From the NCBI GenBank assembly GCA_016191555.1, contig JACPVX010000078.1:29189-93188 (forward strand): a stretch of DNA of 64,000 nt, given 5' to 3'. This document shows, piece after piece, positions 1 to 8,653 of the stretch (positions are counted from its first letter, which is position 1; each line of letters starts with the position of its first letter). The position numbers and the translations under genes are program-made. The notes beneath the pieces are model-generated. The model was not told where the DNA came from. It worked only from the letters and a program-made list of their open reading frames with translations, and made no database searches. Source of the DNA: Bacteroidota bacterium (GTDB lineage: Bacteria > Bacteroidota > Bacteroidia > Cytophagales > Cyclobacteriaceae).

Positions 1-3000
1 ACTGGCGATTTGTTCTTCTTTTAAACTATCCTCCGTCAAAAACGGTGATGATGTCTCGTCCGAGCGACACATTGGTTTCAGTGAAAGACTTTCATCTTTT
101 GATGGCGTGAGTTTCAGCAATAACCGGGAAAAATTGTAACATCTCTTTACGATCACATGAATCACTTCGCCCTCGCGCTGCAGTTGACCTTCCACCATCA
201 GCAATCGAGATTGAATAATTTCCTTTCGGTATTTATCGAAAAGATTTTTGAATACAACCAGATTGGCGTTCCCGGTCTCATCTTCAATTGTGATAAAGCA
301 AATGCCGCTGGCAGTTCCTGGGCGTTGCCGCACCAGAATAAGCCCTGCTACTTTCACTATGTCTTTATCTTTAGCTGCCACCAGCGAAGCAATCGGCCGG
401 ACGTGAAGTTGTTCGAGTTGTTCCCTGACAAAGCTGACCGGATGGGCTTTTAGTGATAGCGACAAAGCTGCATAATCATGAATTACGTGCTCTGATGTAG
501 CCATCTCCGGCAATTCTATTTTCTCTTCAATTGTGGTTGTAGATGACTGCTCTGAAAACAAGCCCTGCGCCTGAAAGTCTTTTGTAGTTACTTCCCACAG
601 CGCCTTTCGCCTGTCCTTGTCTATTGAACGAAATACATCCGCGTCCGCCAGTTTTTCAAGTACCGTTTCAGTCACTCCTCTTTCGCGAAGCTGATGAATT
701 GAATGGTATCCTATTTTTCTTCCATCGATTAATAGCTTCACCTCTTCTTCACGCATGCCCTTTATCTGCCGGAAGCCCAGCCGAAGCGCAAAATATTTAC
801 CTGACTTCTCTTCGAGCTTATTATCCCAATCAGAATAGTTGATGTCTACCGGGCGAACTTCAACACCATGTTTGGTGGCATCAATTATAATTTGTGCTGG
901 CTGATAGAAACCCATCGGCATGCTGTTGAGCAATGAGCATGCAAACACATCAGGGTAGTAGCATTTTATCCACGAAGAAACATAGACGAGCAACGCAAAG
1001 CTCACCGTATGACTTTCAGGAAACCCATAACTGCCAAATCCCTCCAACTGCCTAAACACGCGCTGTGCGTATTCAAGACTGTATCCTTTGGCGGTCATTC
1101 CCGCAATAAGCTTGTCCCTAAAATAAGACACCTTTCCCTTTGCCTTGAAAGTTGCCATGCTCCTGCGCAACTCATCTGCTTCGGCCGGAGTAAAACCCGC
1201 AGCAACAATAGCGATCTTCATCGCTTGCTCTTGAAACAATGGAACCCCAAGTGTTCGCTCTAAAATTTCTTTCAACTCTTTCGATGGATACTCTGCCAGC
1301 TCTTCTCCATTTCGTCTTCTCAGGTAGGGATGAACCATGTCTCCTTGAATCGGGCCGGGCCTTACAATGGCTACTTCAATGACCAAGTCATAAAAACATT
1401 TAGGACGCAATCGTGGTAACATGGATTGCTGCGCTCGACTCTCAATTTGAAAAACACCAATCGTATCTGCATGACTCACCATCGCATAAACTGCCGGGTC
1501 GTCCTGGGGAATATTTGCCAGTGTAAGATCAAGACCATACTGTTTCTTGGCCAGGTCAAATGCTTTGCGAATGCAGGTGAGCATCCCCAATGCCAGCACA
1601 TCAATCTTTAAAAACTTGAGTGCTTCGATATCGTCTTTGTTCCACTCAATATTGGTGCGGTTTTCCATCCGTGCATTGAGGATGGGACAGAGATCGGATA
1701 ATTTACCTTGCGTGATAACGAATCCACCCGTATGCTGCCCCAGTTGCCGGGGAAAACCCATAAACTCTTCGGTAAGTTTAAGGACTTTTTGAATCGTAGG
1801 ATCATCGGGGTTTATGCCTTGGCTGATGATTCGTTTTTTATCGAAGCCATCTTCTTTGAAACTCCAAATCAATCCGGAGAGTCGTGTGATGGTATCAACT
1901 GACAGCCCCATGGCTTTTCCTACATCGCGAATAGATCCTTTGTGATGTTGCTGTGTAACGGTTGCAACCACAGCGGCACGATCGCGCCCGTATTTATTAT
2001 AGATGTACTGCATCACTTCCTCCCTCCTTTCATGCTCAAAGTCTACATCGATGTCTGGCGGTTCGTTCCGGGCCGAAGAAATGAATCGCTCGAATAACAA
2101 ATCGAATTTGGACGGGTCTACAGAAGTAATGCCTAGGCAATAGCAGACAGTTGAGTTTGCTGCTGATCCCCTACCCTGGCAAAGGATTTTTTGCTCGCGG
2201 GCATACCGAACAATATCGTACACCGTGAGAAAATATTCGGCATAGTTTACTTCACCGATAAACTTCAATTCATAGTTTATATTCTCACAAACTTTGGCAG
2301 GGATTTGTTCACCGAAAATTTGATGAGCTCCTTGCCAGGTAAGAAAAACAAGTTCTTCTTGTGGTGAGCGGCCAGCACTTGTAATCTCTTTTGGGTATTG
2401 ATACTTCAATTCATCAAGTGAGAATACACAGGCTTCCGAAATCTCTTCAGTCTTTAAAATAGCATCCGGATATTGACTGAACAAACGCTTCATTTCATCT
2501 ATAGGCTTCAGGTATCTTTCAGCATTCGGGTGTAATCGAAAGCCTGCATTGTGAATGGTGCACTTCTCTCGCACACACGTGACAACATCTTGTAATTCTC
2601 TGCGCAAAGGATGATGGTAGTGCACATCATTGGTGGCCACCATGGGTGCATTCAATTGCTTTGCCAATTGTGCGATTCGGTACAATTGTTTGGCATCCTC
2701 TCCGCCATATGTTCTAGATGCACCCAAATAGAGTTGATCTCCGAACGCATCACGGTATTCCTTCAGCGAATTCTTAAATGCGTCATCAAATTCAAAAACT
2801 TCATTGAGCGAAAGTGGTGGCACCGCAATAAATTTTATTCCCTGTGAATGGCGGTAAACATCGGATTTATATAATTCGCATTTTCCTTTTTCGGTGCGAA
2901 GGTTACCTACGCTCAGTAAGTTTGATAACCGGGAATAAGAACTAAGCTCAGTCGGGAATGCCAACAGGCTGGGGCCATCTAACAAATCCAATCGGCACGC

Positions 3001-3189
3001 AGGAATGATTTGCATTCCTAAGGCCTTCGCAGCCACATGCGCTCGTACGATACCGGCAAAAGTATTCCGGTCAGTGATAGCGATCTTTTTATATCCAAAA
3101 GTTGCAGCCTGCTCTACTAATTCCTCCGGATGAGAAGCTCCACGAAGAAAACTGAAATTGGAAGTAACCTGTAACTCGACATAACTCAT
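1..3189 (-). CDS. dnaE2: Error-prone DNA polymerase DnaE2 (3' end outside window)
   Basis: C-family DNA polymerase of the ImuA-ImuB-DnaE2 mutasome, which copies past DNA lesions with low fidelity. Reading the minus strand from the ATG at 3189, the frame stays open in every stretch I translated down to base 1. It begins MSYVELQVTSNFSFLRGASH, the typical PHP-domain start of DnaE2. Around 2041-2100 it has the polymerase motif PPDIDVDFEH carrying catalytic aspartates, and around 1330-1480 the family-typical segment ESRAQQSMLPRLRPK followed by VRPGPIQGDMVHPYLRRR. About 1063 codons are visible and the segment EGEVIHVIVKRCYNFSRL near 160 is close to the usual C-terminus, so only a few residues are probably missing. 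It starts 12 bp after imuB ends and is surely co-transcribed. Assignment to DnaE2 rather than the replicative DnaE1 rests on the motifs and the imuAB context. Confidence 0.95.
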   Translation of the reverse strand, partial: MSYVELQVTSNFSFLRGASHPEELVEQAATFGYKKIAITDRNTFAGIVRAHVAAKALGMQIIPACRLDLLDGPSLLAFPTELSSYSRLSNLLSVGNLRTEKGKCELYKSDVYRHSQGIKFIAVPPLSLNEVFEFDDAFKNSLKEYRDAFGDQLYLGASRTYGGEDAKQLYRIAQLAKQLNAPMVATNDVHYHHPLRRELQDVVTCVREKCTIHNAGFRLHPNAERYLKPIDEMKRLFSQYPDAILKTEEISEACVFSLDELKYQYPKEITSAGRSPQEELVFLTWQGAHQIFGEQIPAKVCENINYELKFIGEVNYAEYFLTVYDIVRYAREQKILCQGRGSAANSTVCYCLGITSVDPSKFDLLFERFISSARNEPPDIDVDFEHERREEVMQYIYNKYGRDRAAVVATVTQQHHKGSIRDVGKAMGLSVDTITRLSGLIWSFKEDGFDKKRIISQGINPDDPTIQKVLKLTEEFMGFPRQLGQHTGGFVITQGKLSDLCPILNARMENRTNIEWNKDDIEALKFLKIDVLALGMLTCIRKAFDLAKKQYGLDLTLANIPQDDPAVYAMVSHADTIGVFQIESRAQQSMLPRLRPKCFYDLVIEVAIVRPGPIQGDMVHPYLRRRNGEELAEYPSKELKEILERTLGVPLFQEQAMKIAIVAAGFTPAEADELRRSMATFKAKGKVSYFRDKLIAGMTAKGYSLEYAQRVFRQLEGFGSYGFPESHTVSFALLVYVSSWIKCYYPDVFACSLLNSMPMGFYQPAQIIIDATKHGVEVRPVDINYSDWDNKLEEKSGKYFALRLGFRQIKGMREEEVKLLIDGRKIGYHSIHQLRERGVTETVLEKLADADVFRSIDKDRRKALWEVTTKDFQAQGLFSEQSSTTTIEEKIELPEMATSEHVIHDYAALSLSLKAHPVSFVREQLEQLHVRPIASLVAAKDKDIVKVAGLILVRQRPGTASGICFITIEDETGNANLVVFKNLFDKYRKEIIQSRLLMVEGQLQREGEVIHVIVKRCYNFSRLLLKLTPSKDESLSLKPMCRSDETSSPFLTEDSLKEEQIAS

Positions 3190-3201
3190 AACTCGCACCC
3201 A

Positions 3202-4695
3202 TTAAGCAAAAAAACCATGGATAAACCATTGATAGGTCTCATCGTGATAATGACCTAACCGAAACAACCAATACCGGTTGCCCTCTACGTCTTCCACCCG
3301 ATAGTAGTCGCGGTGCTGTCCTTGTTGCAACCACCACTCCTGCTCTATTCGCTCGGGTCCATCTGCTTTTGCAATGGTGTGAAGCTTACCTTTATAACGA
3401 AACAGCATTGGCGGATAATCCGGAATCGGTGCTGTAACTTCAATGCATTCCGGTTTGGATAAGAGTTGTAGTGGTCGAGGTTTGTCTGTCCGCCAGGGGA
3501 TTGCTAATTTTTCTTCCAAAGCAATTTGTTTATAAGATCGCTCAGGCCAATAATGCTCATCCGGAGCATATCGATGAATGGATTGCATTCCTGTTTTGGT
3601 TGCGAGGCGATCTAATAGTTCAGATACACGAATGTCTTCCAGGCCACCACTGCCTTCCCATACCTTCGTCTGTTCCGAAAAATGATCTTCTACTTTTTGT
3701 GCTTCCAGAACAAATAGCTCAATACCCATCGCAGGCTCAATCAACGAGAGCTTACCTTCCAATAATTTATACAGATGTTTGACATGATGAGTCGGGCGGT
3801 TTGTTCCGATACTGATCTGCTCGACTTTTCCATCCACGCGGTAGCCTTTAAACATAGCAGATCGAAGTCCTTTCTGTTCTTGCTGTAGGCGATGGCAAAG
3901 TGTTTCCAATAATTGCTTCAGTGCCATCTCGATACCCGTCAATGTTACAATCGGTTCAAGACACGGCAATCTTTCCTGATAGGGCTCAATGGGTTGAACA
4001 GGTTGCATCAATTCCATTTCATGACCGAAGGCCTTATCAATTTGATGAAGAAGATGTTCTCCGAATCGCCTGCGCAAGGATGAGCGAGGCATCGAAATAA
4101 ATTGACGCACTTGCCGAAGGCCGAGCTTGTGCAAACGCATAACCGTTTCGAATTCAATACGAAGAGATTCCGGAGGCAAACTCATCAATGCTTCTGAATG
4201 CATCCCACTTGCAACAAGGCTTTCCTTCCCAAACCGTGCCACTCCCCATGCAGCACCTATAGTATCTGCCATAGCAAGCTTTATATCATAGCCACGTGCA
4301 TTTAATTTTCTGGCAATCTCCTCTAGGTAAAATGTATCTCCGCCCCAGAGATGTGAACAACCCGAAACATCAAGTACGATACCATCCGGAGGATCTATCG
4401 CTGCGATGGGCGTAAAGCGGATGCACCATTCCGCCAGGCGCGTGAGTAACTTATTGACCAGATCAGGCTTATCATCCTGCACTTCGAGTTCCGGAAAAAT
4501 AGCTCTGGCGTCTGCAAGCACCACTCCGCAACTTATGCCGCGCATCACCGCCACAGCATTGGCGGCAGTGATAATCATCCTGCCATGTGAAGGCGTTCGC
4601 AAAACGAAAGGCAGGTTCTTTAAATGAGGCTGACGGATCGAGAACCAGTCCGTTTTCAGGTGACGGAACCAGATAGAAACAAAACGATTTCCCAT
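3202..4695 (-). CDS. imuB: ImuB, Y-family polymerase-like mutasome subunit
   Basis: A 497-residue DinB/UmuC-fold protein that in characterised systems has no polymerase activity and bridges ImuA, DnaE2 and the sliding clamp. The N-terminus, VSIWFRHLKTDWFSIRQP, aligns with the place where active Y-family polymerases carry their first catalytic aspartate and shows no such acid there. DVSGCSHLWGG sits where active enzymes carry their second acidic motif, and the final third is the ImuB-type C-terminal extension. The ATG follows the imuA stop codon directly (TAA then ATG with no spacer), which suggests translational coupling. dnaE2 follows after 12 bp. The gene order imuA-imuB-dnaE2 is classical. 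Confidence 0.93.
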   Translation of the reverse strand: MGNRFVSIWFRHLKTDWFSIRQPHLKNLPFVLRTPSHGRMIITAANAVAVMRGISCGVVLADARAIFPELEVQDDKPDLVNKLLTRLAEWCIRFTPIAAIDPPDGIVLDVSGCSHLWGGDTFYLEEIARKLNARGYDIKLAMADTIGAAWGVARFGKESLVASGMHSEALMSLPPESLRIEFETVMRLHKLGLRQVRQFISMPRSSLRRRFGEHLLHQIDKAFGHEMELMQPVQPIEPYQERLPCLEPIVTLTGIEMALKQLLETLCHRLQQEQKGLRSAMFKGYRVDGKVEQISIGTNRPTHHVKHLYKLLEGKLSLIEPAMGIELFVLEAQKVEDHFSEQTKVWEGSGGLEDIRVSELLDRLATKTGMQSIHRYAPDEHYWPERSYKQIALEEKLAIPWRTDKPRPLQLLSKPECIEVTAPIPDYPPMLFRYKGKLHTIAKADGPERIEQEWWLQQGQHRDYYRVEDVEGNRYWLFRLGHYHDETYQWFIHGFFA

Positions 4696-5430
4696 TTATC
4701 CAACCTGTTTTTGTTCTTCGTGCGCTGACGGTATAAGCTTGGGAACAGGCTGAAACTCCCCGTCTATCCACCGTATGTCCCAACTGCCGGGCCTTCCATT
4801 TCGGATACGAATCAGATCCACTCGCCACTTCGGAAATCCTATGCCGGGCAGTTCACCAATGGACTCACTGGGCAACGAAGTTATTCTCCAACGTGAGACA
4901 GAAGCTGTCGTATTTATTTTAGGAAAATTGTTTCGTAAGATGAATCCGGTAACCTGACTCTGCTCGGCTGCCAGTTGAAGTCGTCTTGATTCCGTAAAAT
5001 TAATTTCCCGTGTTTCTCCAACTACGGCAGTCAACGCTCCACATTTCAATGCTTCATCCATGGCCCAAATGACTTCTCTTTCATTTTGGAGATCAATGAA
5101 GACGAACCGGTCGGGTTGAATTCCGAAAGCTCGTAACGCAGGTGGAAAGATTTTTCTGTTAGAGCTAATCCAGAGTACGGCCCCATTGTTTCCCATCAGC
5201 TTGGCAAGTAAACCGCAGGCAAAGCCGCTAGTGGCAGAGGCATCCTCCGGTTTATCAGACAAGAATTCATGCAAGACACCCAGAGGAAATGAGGCGTTTG
5301 GAAAGGCATCTCTTATTGGGCCGAGCCCTCCATCTACTGCTGGATTGTTCCCCGACTTATACCCTTCCAAGCGCAGAATATCTCTTTGCAAATCTTCGAT
5401 GATATTGGATTTTCTTACGGCAGCCGTCAT
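4696..5430 (-). CDS. imuA: ImuA, RecA-like mutasome accessory protein
   Basis: RecA/SulA-like protein that heads the damage-induced mutagenesis operon. The sequence has the ImuA pattern GVLHEFLSDKPEDASATSGF, then AVLWISSNRKIFPPAL and DRFVFIDLQNEREVIWAMDE; no canonical P-loop is visible, as in other ImuA proteins. I chose the ATG at 5430 (MTAAVRKSNIIEDLQR). The frame extends upstream only to a TTG at 5466, which lies inside a perfect palindrome more likely to be an operator. The stop codon abuts the imuB start. Expected control is DNA-damage induction; the palindrome at 5466-5486 is a candidate site, but I cannot identify the repressor. Confidence 0.88.
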   Translation of the reverse strand: MTAAVRKSNIIEDLQRDILRLEGYKSGNNPAVDGGLGPIRDAFPNASFPLGVLHEFLSDKPEDASATSGFACGLLAKLMGNNGAVLWISSNRKIFPPALRAFGIQPDRFVFIDLQNEREVIWAMDEALKCGALTAVVGETREINFTESRRLQLAAEQSQVTGFILRNNFPKINTTASVSRWRITSLPSESIGELPGIGFPKWRVDLIRIRNGRPGSWDIRWIDGEFQPVPKLIPSAHEEQKQVG

Positions 5431-5465
5431 GGATGAGGAGTCTTTCGAGCCCTCAAGGTATATCA

Positions 5466-5486
5466 AATACTAATATTATTAGTATT
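5466..5486. promoter_or_regulatory. Perfect inverted repeat upstream of imuA
   Basis: The arms AATACTAAT and ATTAGTATT are exact inverted repeats of 9 bases around a 3-base centre. The site lies 36-56 bp upstream of the chosen imuA ATG. This is a natural place for a repressor operator controlling the mutagenesis cassette. No regulator is encoded next to it, so the identity of the binding protein is unknown. Confidence 0.5.
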
Positions 5487-5605
5487 ATTACTAAATAAAA
5501 TAGTAAATGCTTTAATTTAGGCTAAAAACAGAGGTAACCAAGTTTGGCAATATGCTTGGAAACACATCTGGGGTTGCCAGAGACAGGTGAATAATGTGGC
5601 ACCAA

Positions 5606-8467
5606 TTAATACTCTAAAATAAATTTAGAAAGATTCTGATGTGTTTCCAGTTTGAATTTTTTGCGCAGCCGATATCGAGTCACTTCCACGCCACGCAACG
5701 AAATAGCCATTAGGTTGGCTATCTCCTTGGTATCCATTTTAAGCCGTAAGAAGGCACATAGCTTTTGCTCTCCCGGTGTAAGGTCCGTAAATTCGGTAGT
5801 CAATCGCTTTAAAAAATCGCCATGCACGCGATCAAAATGATGCTCAAATTGTTTCCAATCTTCCTGCACCTTTAGAGTAGTGTCGATCTCTTTAATAATT
5901 CGTTCCAATGCACGTTGCTTATCCTCTACCTTATCGGTAGCCTTCGCTTGACGAATTTCTTCTTTGATGTTCTCCATGAACTCGTTTTTTACTACGAGAT
6001 TCATAGTAGAAGCTGCGAGAAGATTATTTACATGGCTCAATTCGCTCTTTATCTGTTCTTCTTTTAATTCTTTAAGCTCATTTTGCTTTAATGCCAATTC
6101 TCTTCGTCTTGCTTCTTCCATTCTGGCCTGTTTTGCCCTGTAGTACTGACGCTGGAATCGGTAAATCTGATAGAGTACAAGAATGCCCAATAAAAAGTAA
6201 ATTAAACGTGCGATAGTACTCTTATAAAATGCCGGAGAAACTTCCACTAAAAATGGTTGGCTGGTAACAATCTCTCCCCGCGAATTGAAGGTCTGCACTT
6301 GAAAGCTATACTTACCAACTTTTAGGTTGGTATATTCCTTTAGACTGGTGGTAGTCCAAGTACCATAGTCTTCATCAAACCCCCTTAGGTAATACCGAAA
6401 TTGCTGATTGCTTACATCTTTGAACTTAAAGGATTCGACTATGAATTGTAAAACACGTGTGCCTTCTGTGATGCGTATCGGTTCGGTTTTTTCGGGGCGA
6501 ATTTGAAAAGGCATTCTTGCATACAAGATACTGTCTTCAGCTACATTAACTACTCGATTTAATAGAGGAGCATTCGCAAGTGATATACCATCTTCCAGTT
6601 CCGGAGTATATTGTATAAATCCCTCATTTGCGTTAAAAAGAACACCTTCTCTCACATTGCGAGATACACTTAACAAGTCGTTGTTAAAAGACTGTCGCAA
6701 TTGAAACAATGATGAAGGTACATATGCATAATTTTCCGCACTGACTTTTTTGAAAAGCCCCACTAGGTTTTCCGAATAAACGTAAACATTCTTTTGTCGG
6801 TCTTGTACGAGTTGGTAGACCCAATTTTTTCCTACCACTTTAGAAAACACTTCTTCCTCAACTATTTTATCGGTTGACTGGTCTAGTTTAAATATACCCT
6901 TTGCCGTACAGATGTATAATTGATCGTCAATCCGACTCAGGAAAATGTACTTTTTAATCGGAAGTGAATAGGAGTCTGAAACTTTGTTTACAGATGCATT
7001 TATAAATGAGACATCTAAAGATATCAAGTACAATCCTTTATAATATTGCCCCACCCAAATTCTCCCTTTTTTATCTTCTTCAAAAAATCGGCTTGACTCA
7101 TTAAAGCCATTGATTTTCTGAACATCACGTAGCTCTCCTTTTGCATCCATTTTAAAGAGATGAAGTCCTGTATAAGTACCGGCTATGGCATACATCGGAT
7201 TGGATCGCAACTGTTTTATCTGCCACAGCCCTTCGCTAAATGCACGCCTAGATGCCTTTCCACCTTCTAACAGGAATAAGCCTGTATGATGTCCCGCATA
7301 CAGCTTATCATTGATTAATTGCATTCCATAGGCCGGCCCTTCCGTGCCTATAAGAAACTTACTCTTGGTCATGCCCTTTGGTAAAAAGTAAATACCGTTT
7401 GAGGTGGTGTAATAGGTACCCTCATCTAATTCAAAAGCCTCATAACCACTTCCTTGCAGGTCAATATTTTGATTAATCAATCGCAATGGAGAATTGATAT
7501 CAATGAGTGCGATTCCATTTTGCATCCCTACCCATAAATTACCGCTATGGTCTTGAAAGACCCGGAGGCAGGCATTGGACATTAATCCATCGGATATTGA
7601 AATATTCTCAATCTGTTTTGTCAATTGATCATAGATAAAAAGCCCAGCCAACTGAGTTGAAATGACTAACCTACCATCCGAAATCTGTATGACATGGTTG
7701 ATGTATTTACCCGCTAGCGCATCATTCAGACCAGCGTAGGATTCGAGAATACCCATTGAATTCAAAAACTCAATCTTCCCCGAGTTATAAAAGAAAAGAT
7801 ATCCCGCTTCGCTGCGAACCACACCGGCTACGATCTGATTGGTATGGCCATTTTGCGGCAATGGTACTAAGTCAAGCCCCTGAATCTCAAAAAGAGCACC
7901 GGTTGGGGACTGCGTAAAAAGTCTATTTCCAGCCAGAAATGATCTGTTAAAACCACCTTGGCGCCTAATGACAGCTACTGAGTCTCCCGAATAGACGTAG
8001 ATTCCTTGAAATGTGCAGAAATAGACTTTAGAGTCGAACAAAAGAACATCCCAAACTTCATCGAAATCCCTAAAATGCTCGGGGATCTTTTCCAAAAGGG
8101 AAACATAATGCCAATCGCCATCAAAAAAACCAAATTCACCCTGTGAACCAACGTACAATCTGCTTGAACTTTCGTCAAATGCCAGGGAACGCTGCTTTTT
8201 GCCGGTATTTAAGGCATGTTTGTCCCAAGTTGTGCCATTAAAAGACAGTATTCCCAGATTATTAGCTACAAACAGGTTTAAATCCCTATTCTGAGCAAAG
8301 TCAATGTTTTGTATACCGGCCCCATAGTCTGACGGAGCAAAATTCTTTATCGGATACTTCCCTGAAATTCCAAAGGAAAGCTGGGTTACAGCAAATAAAA
8401 ACAGGAAGACAAGCCAAGTCACTACATCTTTTCCGGAATTGCCCATAAACCTCAAAATTGATACCAT
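5606..8467 (-). CDS. Propeller-type membrane sensor with Y_Y_Y and LuxR-type HTH domains
   Basis: A 953-residue one-component relative of the hybrid two-component regulators of Bacteroidota glycan loci. After an N-terminal membrane or signal segment (about residues 15-35) comes a long two-component-propeller region with repeats such as GNLWVGMQNGIALID and GRIWVGQYYKGLYLI. A Y_Y_Y domain follows near 675-730 (FRYYLRGFDEDYGTW), a transmembrane helix near 746-766, a charged coiled coil, and a C-terminal LuxR/GerE-type helix-turn-helix (LTPGEQKLCAFLRLKMDTKE). There is no histidine-kinase domain, so the periplasmic propeller appears linked directly to the DNA-binding domain across the membrane. 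It is divergent from the glycan locus starting at 8654 and is the obvious candidate for its sensor-activator. The actual ligand is unknown. Confidence 0.9.
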   Translation of the reverse strand: MVSILRFMGNSGKDVVTWLVFLFLFAVTQLSFGISGKYPIKNFAPSDYGAGIQNIDFAQNRDLNLFVANNLGILSFNGTTWDKHALNTGKKQRSLAFDESSSRLYVGSQGEFGFFDGDWHYVSLLEKIPEHFRDFDEVWDVLLFDSKVYFCTFQGIYVYSGDSVAVIRRQGGFNRSFLAGNRLFTQSPTGALFEIQGLDLVPLPQNGHTNQIVAGVVRSEAGYLFFYNSGKIEFLNSMGILESYAGLNDALAGKYINHVIQISDGRLVISTQLAGLFIYDQLTKQIENISISDGLMSNACLRVFQDHSGNLWVGMQNGIALIDINSPLRLINQNIDLQGSGYEAFELDEGTYYTTSNGIYFLPKGMTKSKFLIGTEGPAYGMQLINDKLYAGHHTGLFLLEGGKASRRAFSEGLWQIKQLRSNPMYAIAGTYTGLHLFKMDAKGELRDVQKINGFNESSRFFEEDKKGRIWVGQYYKGLYLISLDVSFINASVNKVSDSYSLPIKKYIFLSRIDDQLYICTAKGIFKLDQSTDKIVEEEVFSKVVGKNWVYQLVQDRQKNVYVYSENLVGLFKKVSAENYAYVPSSLFQLRQSFNNDLLSVSRNVREGVLFNANEGFIQYTPELEDGISLANAPLLNRVVNVAEDSILYARMPFQIRPEKTEPIRITEGTRVLQFIVESFKFKDVSNQQFRYYLRGFDEDYGTWTTTSLKEYTNLKVGKYSFQVQTFNSRGEIVTSQPFLVEVSPAFYKSTIARLIYFLLGILVLYQIYRFQRQYYRAKQARMEEARRRELALKQNELKELKEEQIKSELSHVNNLLAASTMNLVVKNEFMENIKEEIRQAKATDKVEDKQRALERIIKEIDTTLKVQEDWKQFEHHFDRVHGDFLKRLTTEFTDLTPGEQKLCAFLRLKMDTKEIANLMAISLRGVEVTRYRLRKKFKLETHQNLSKFILEY

Positions 8468-8614
8468 TGTGCAACAAATATATTCAATTCAAGCCATCTA
8501 AAACGATGTAGGTAAGGTTTTGTAGTAGTCGAAAAACAGAATTGATGTAGTCCTTTTTTTGCTGATCCGTGCCACTCTAGCGAAATTTCAATCGTTTTCT
8601 AAAACTGCATTAAG

Positions 8615-8624
8615 CAAACGTTTG
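8615..8624. promoter_or_regulatory. CAAACGTTTG palindrome in the divergent control region
   Basis: A perfect 10-base palindrome 29 bp upstream of the ATG at 8654, in the 186-bp region between the propeller regulator and the first gene of the glucan locus. Its form is like operators of LacI-family proteins. A LacI-type gene exists at 50128-51153, but there is no direct evidence linking the two. Ten-base palindromes also occur by chance. Confidence 0.3.
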
Positions 8625-8653
8625 AATCTGTTGTTAAACCTAATAAACAAAAT

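Noticed and set aside
5430..5466. Upstream TTG start for imuA
   Set aside because: It would place the start codon inside the palindrome at 5466-5486 and add 12 residues without family support; the ATG at 5430 is preferred.
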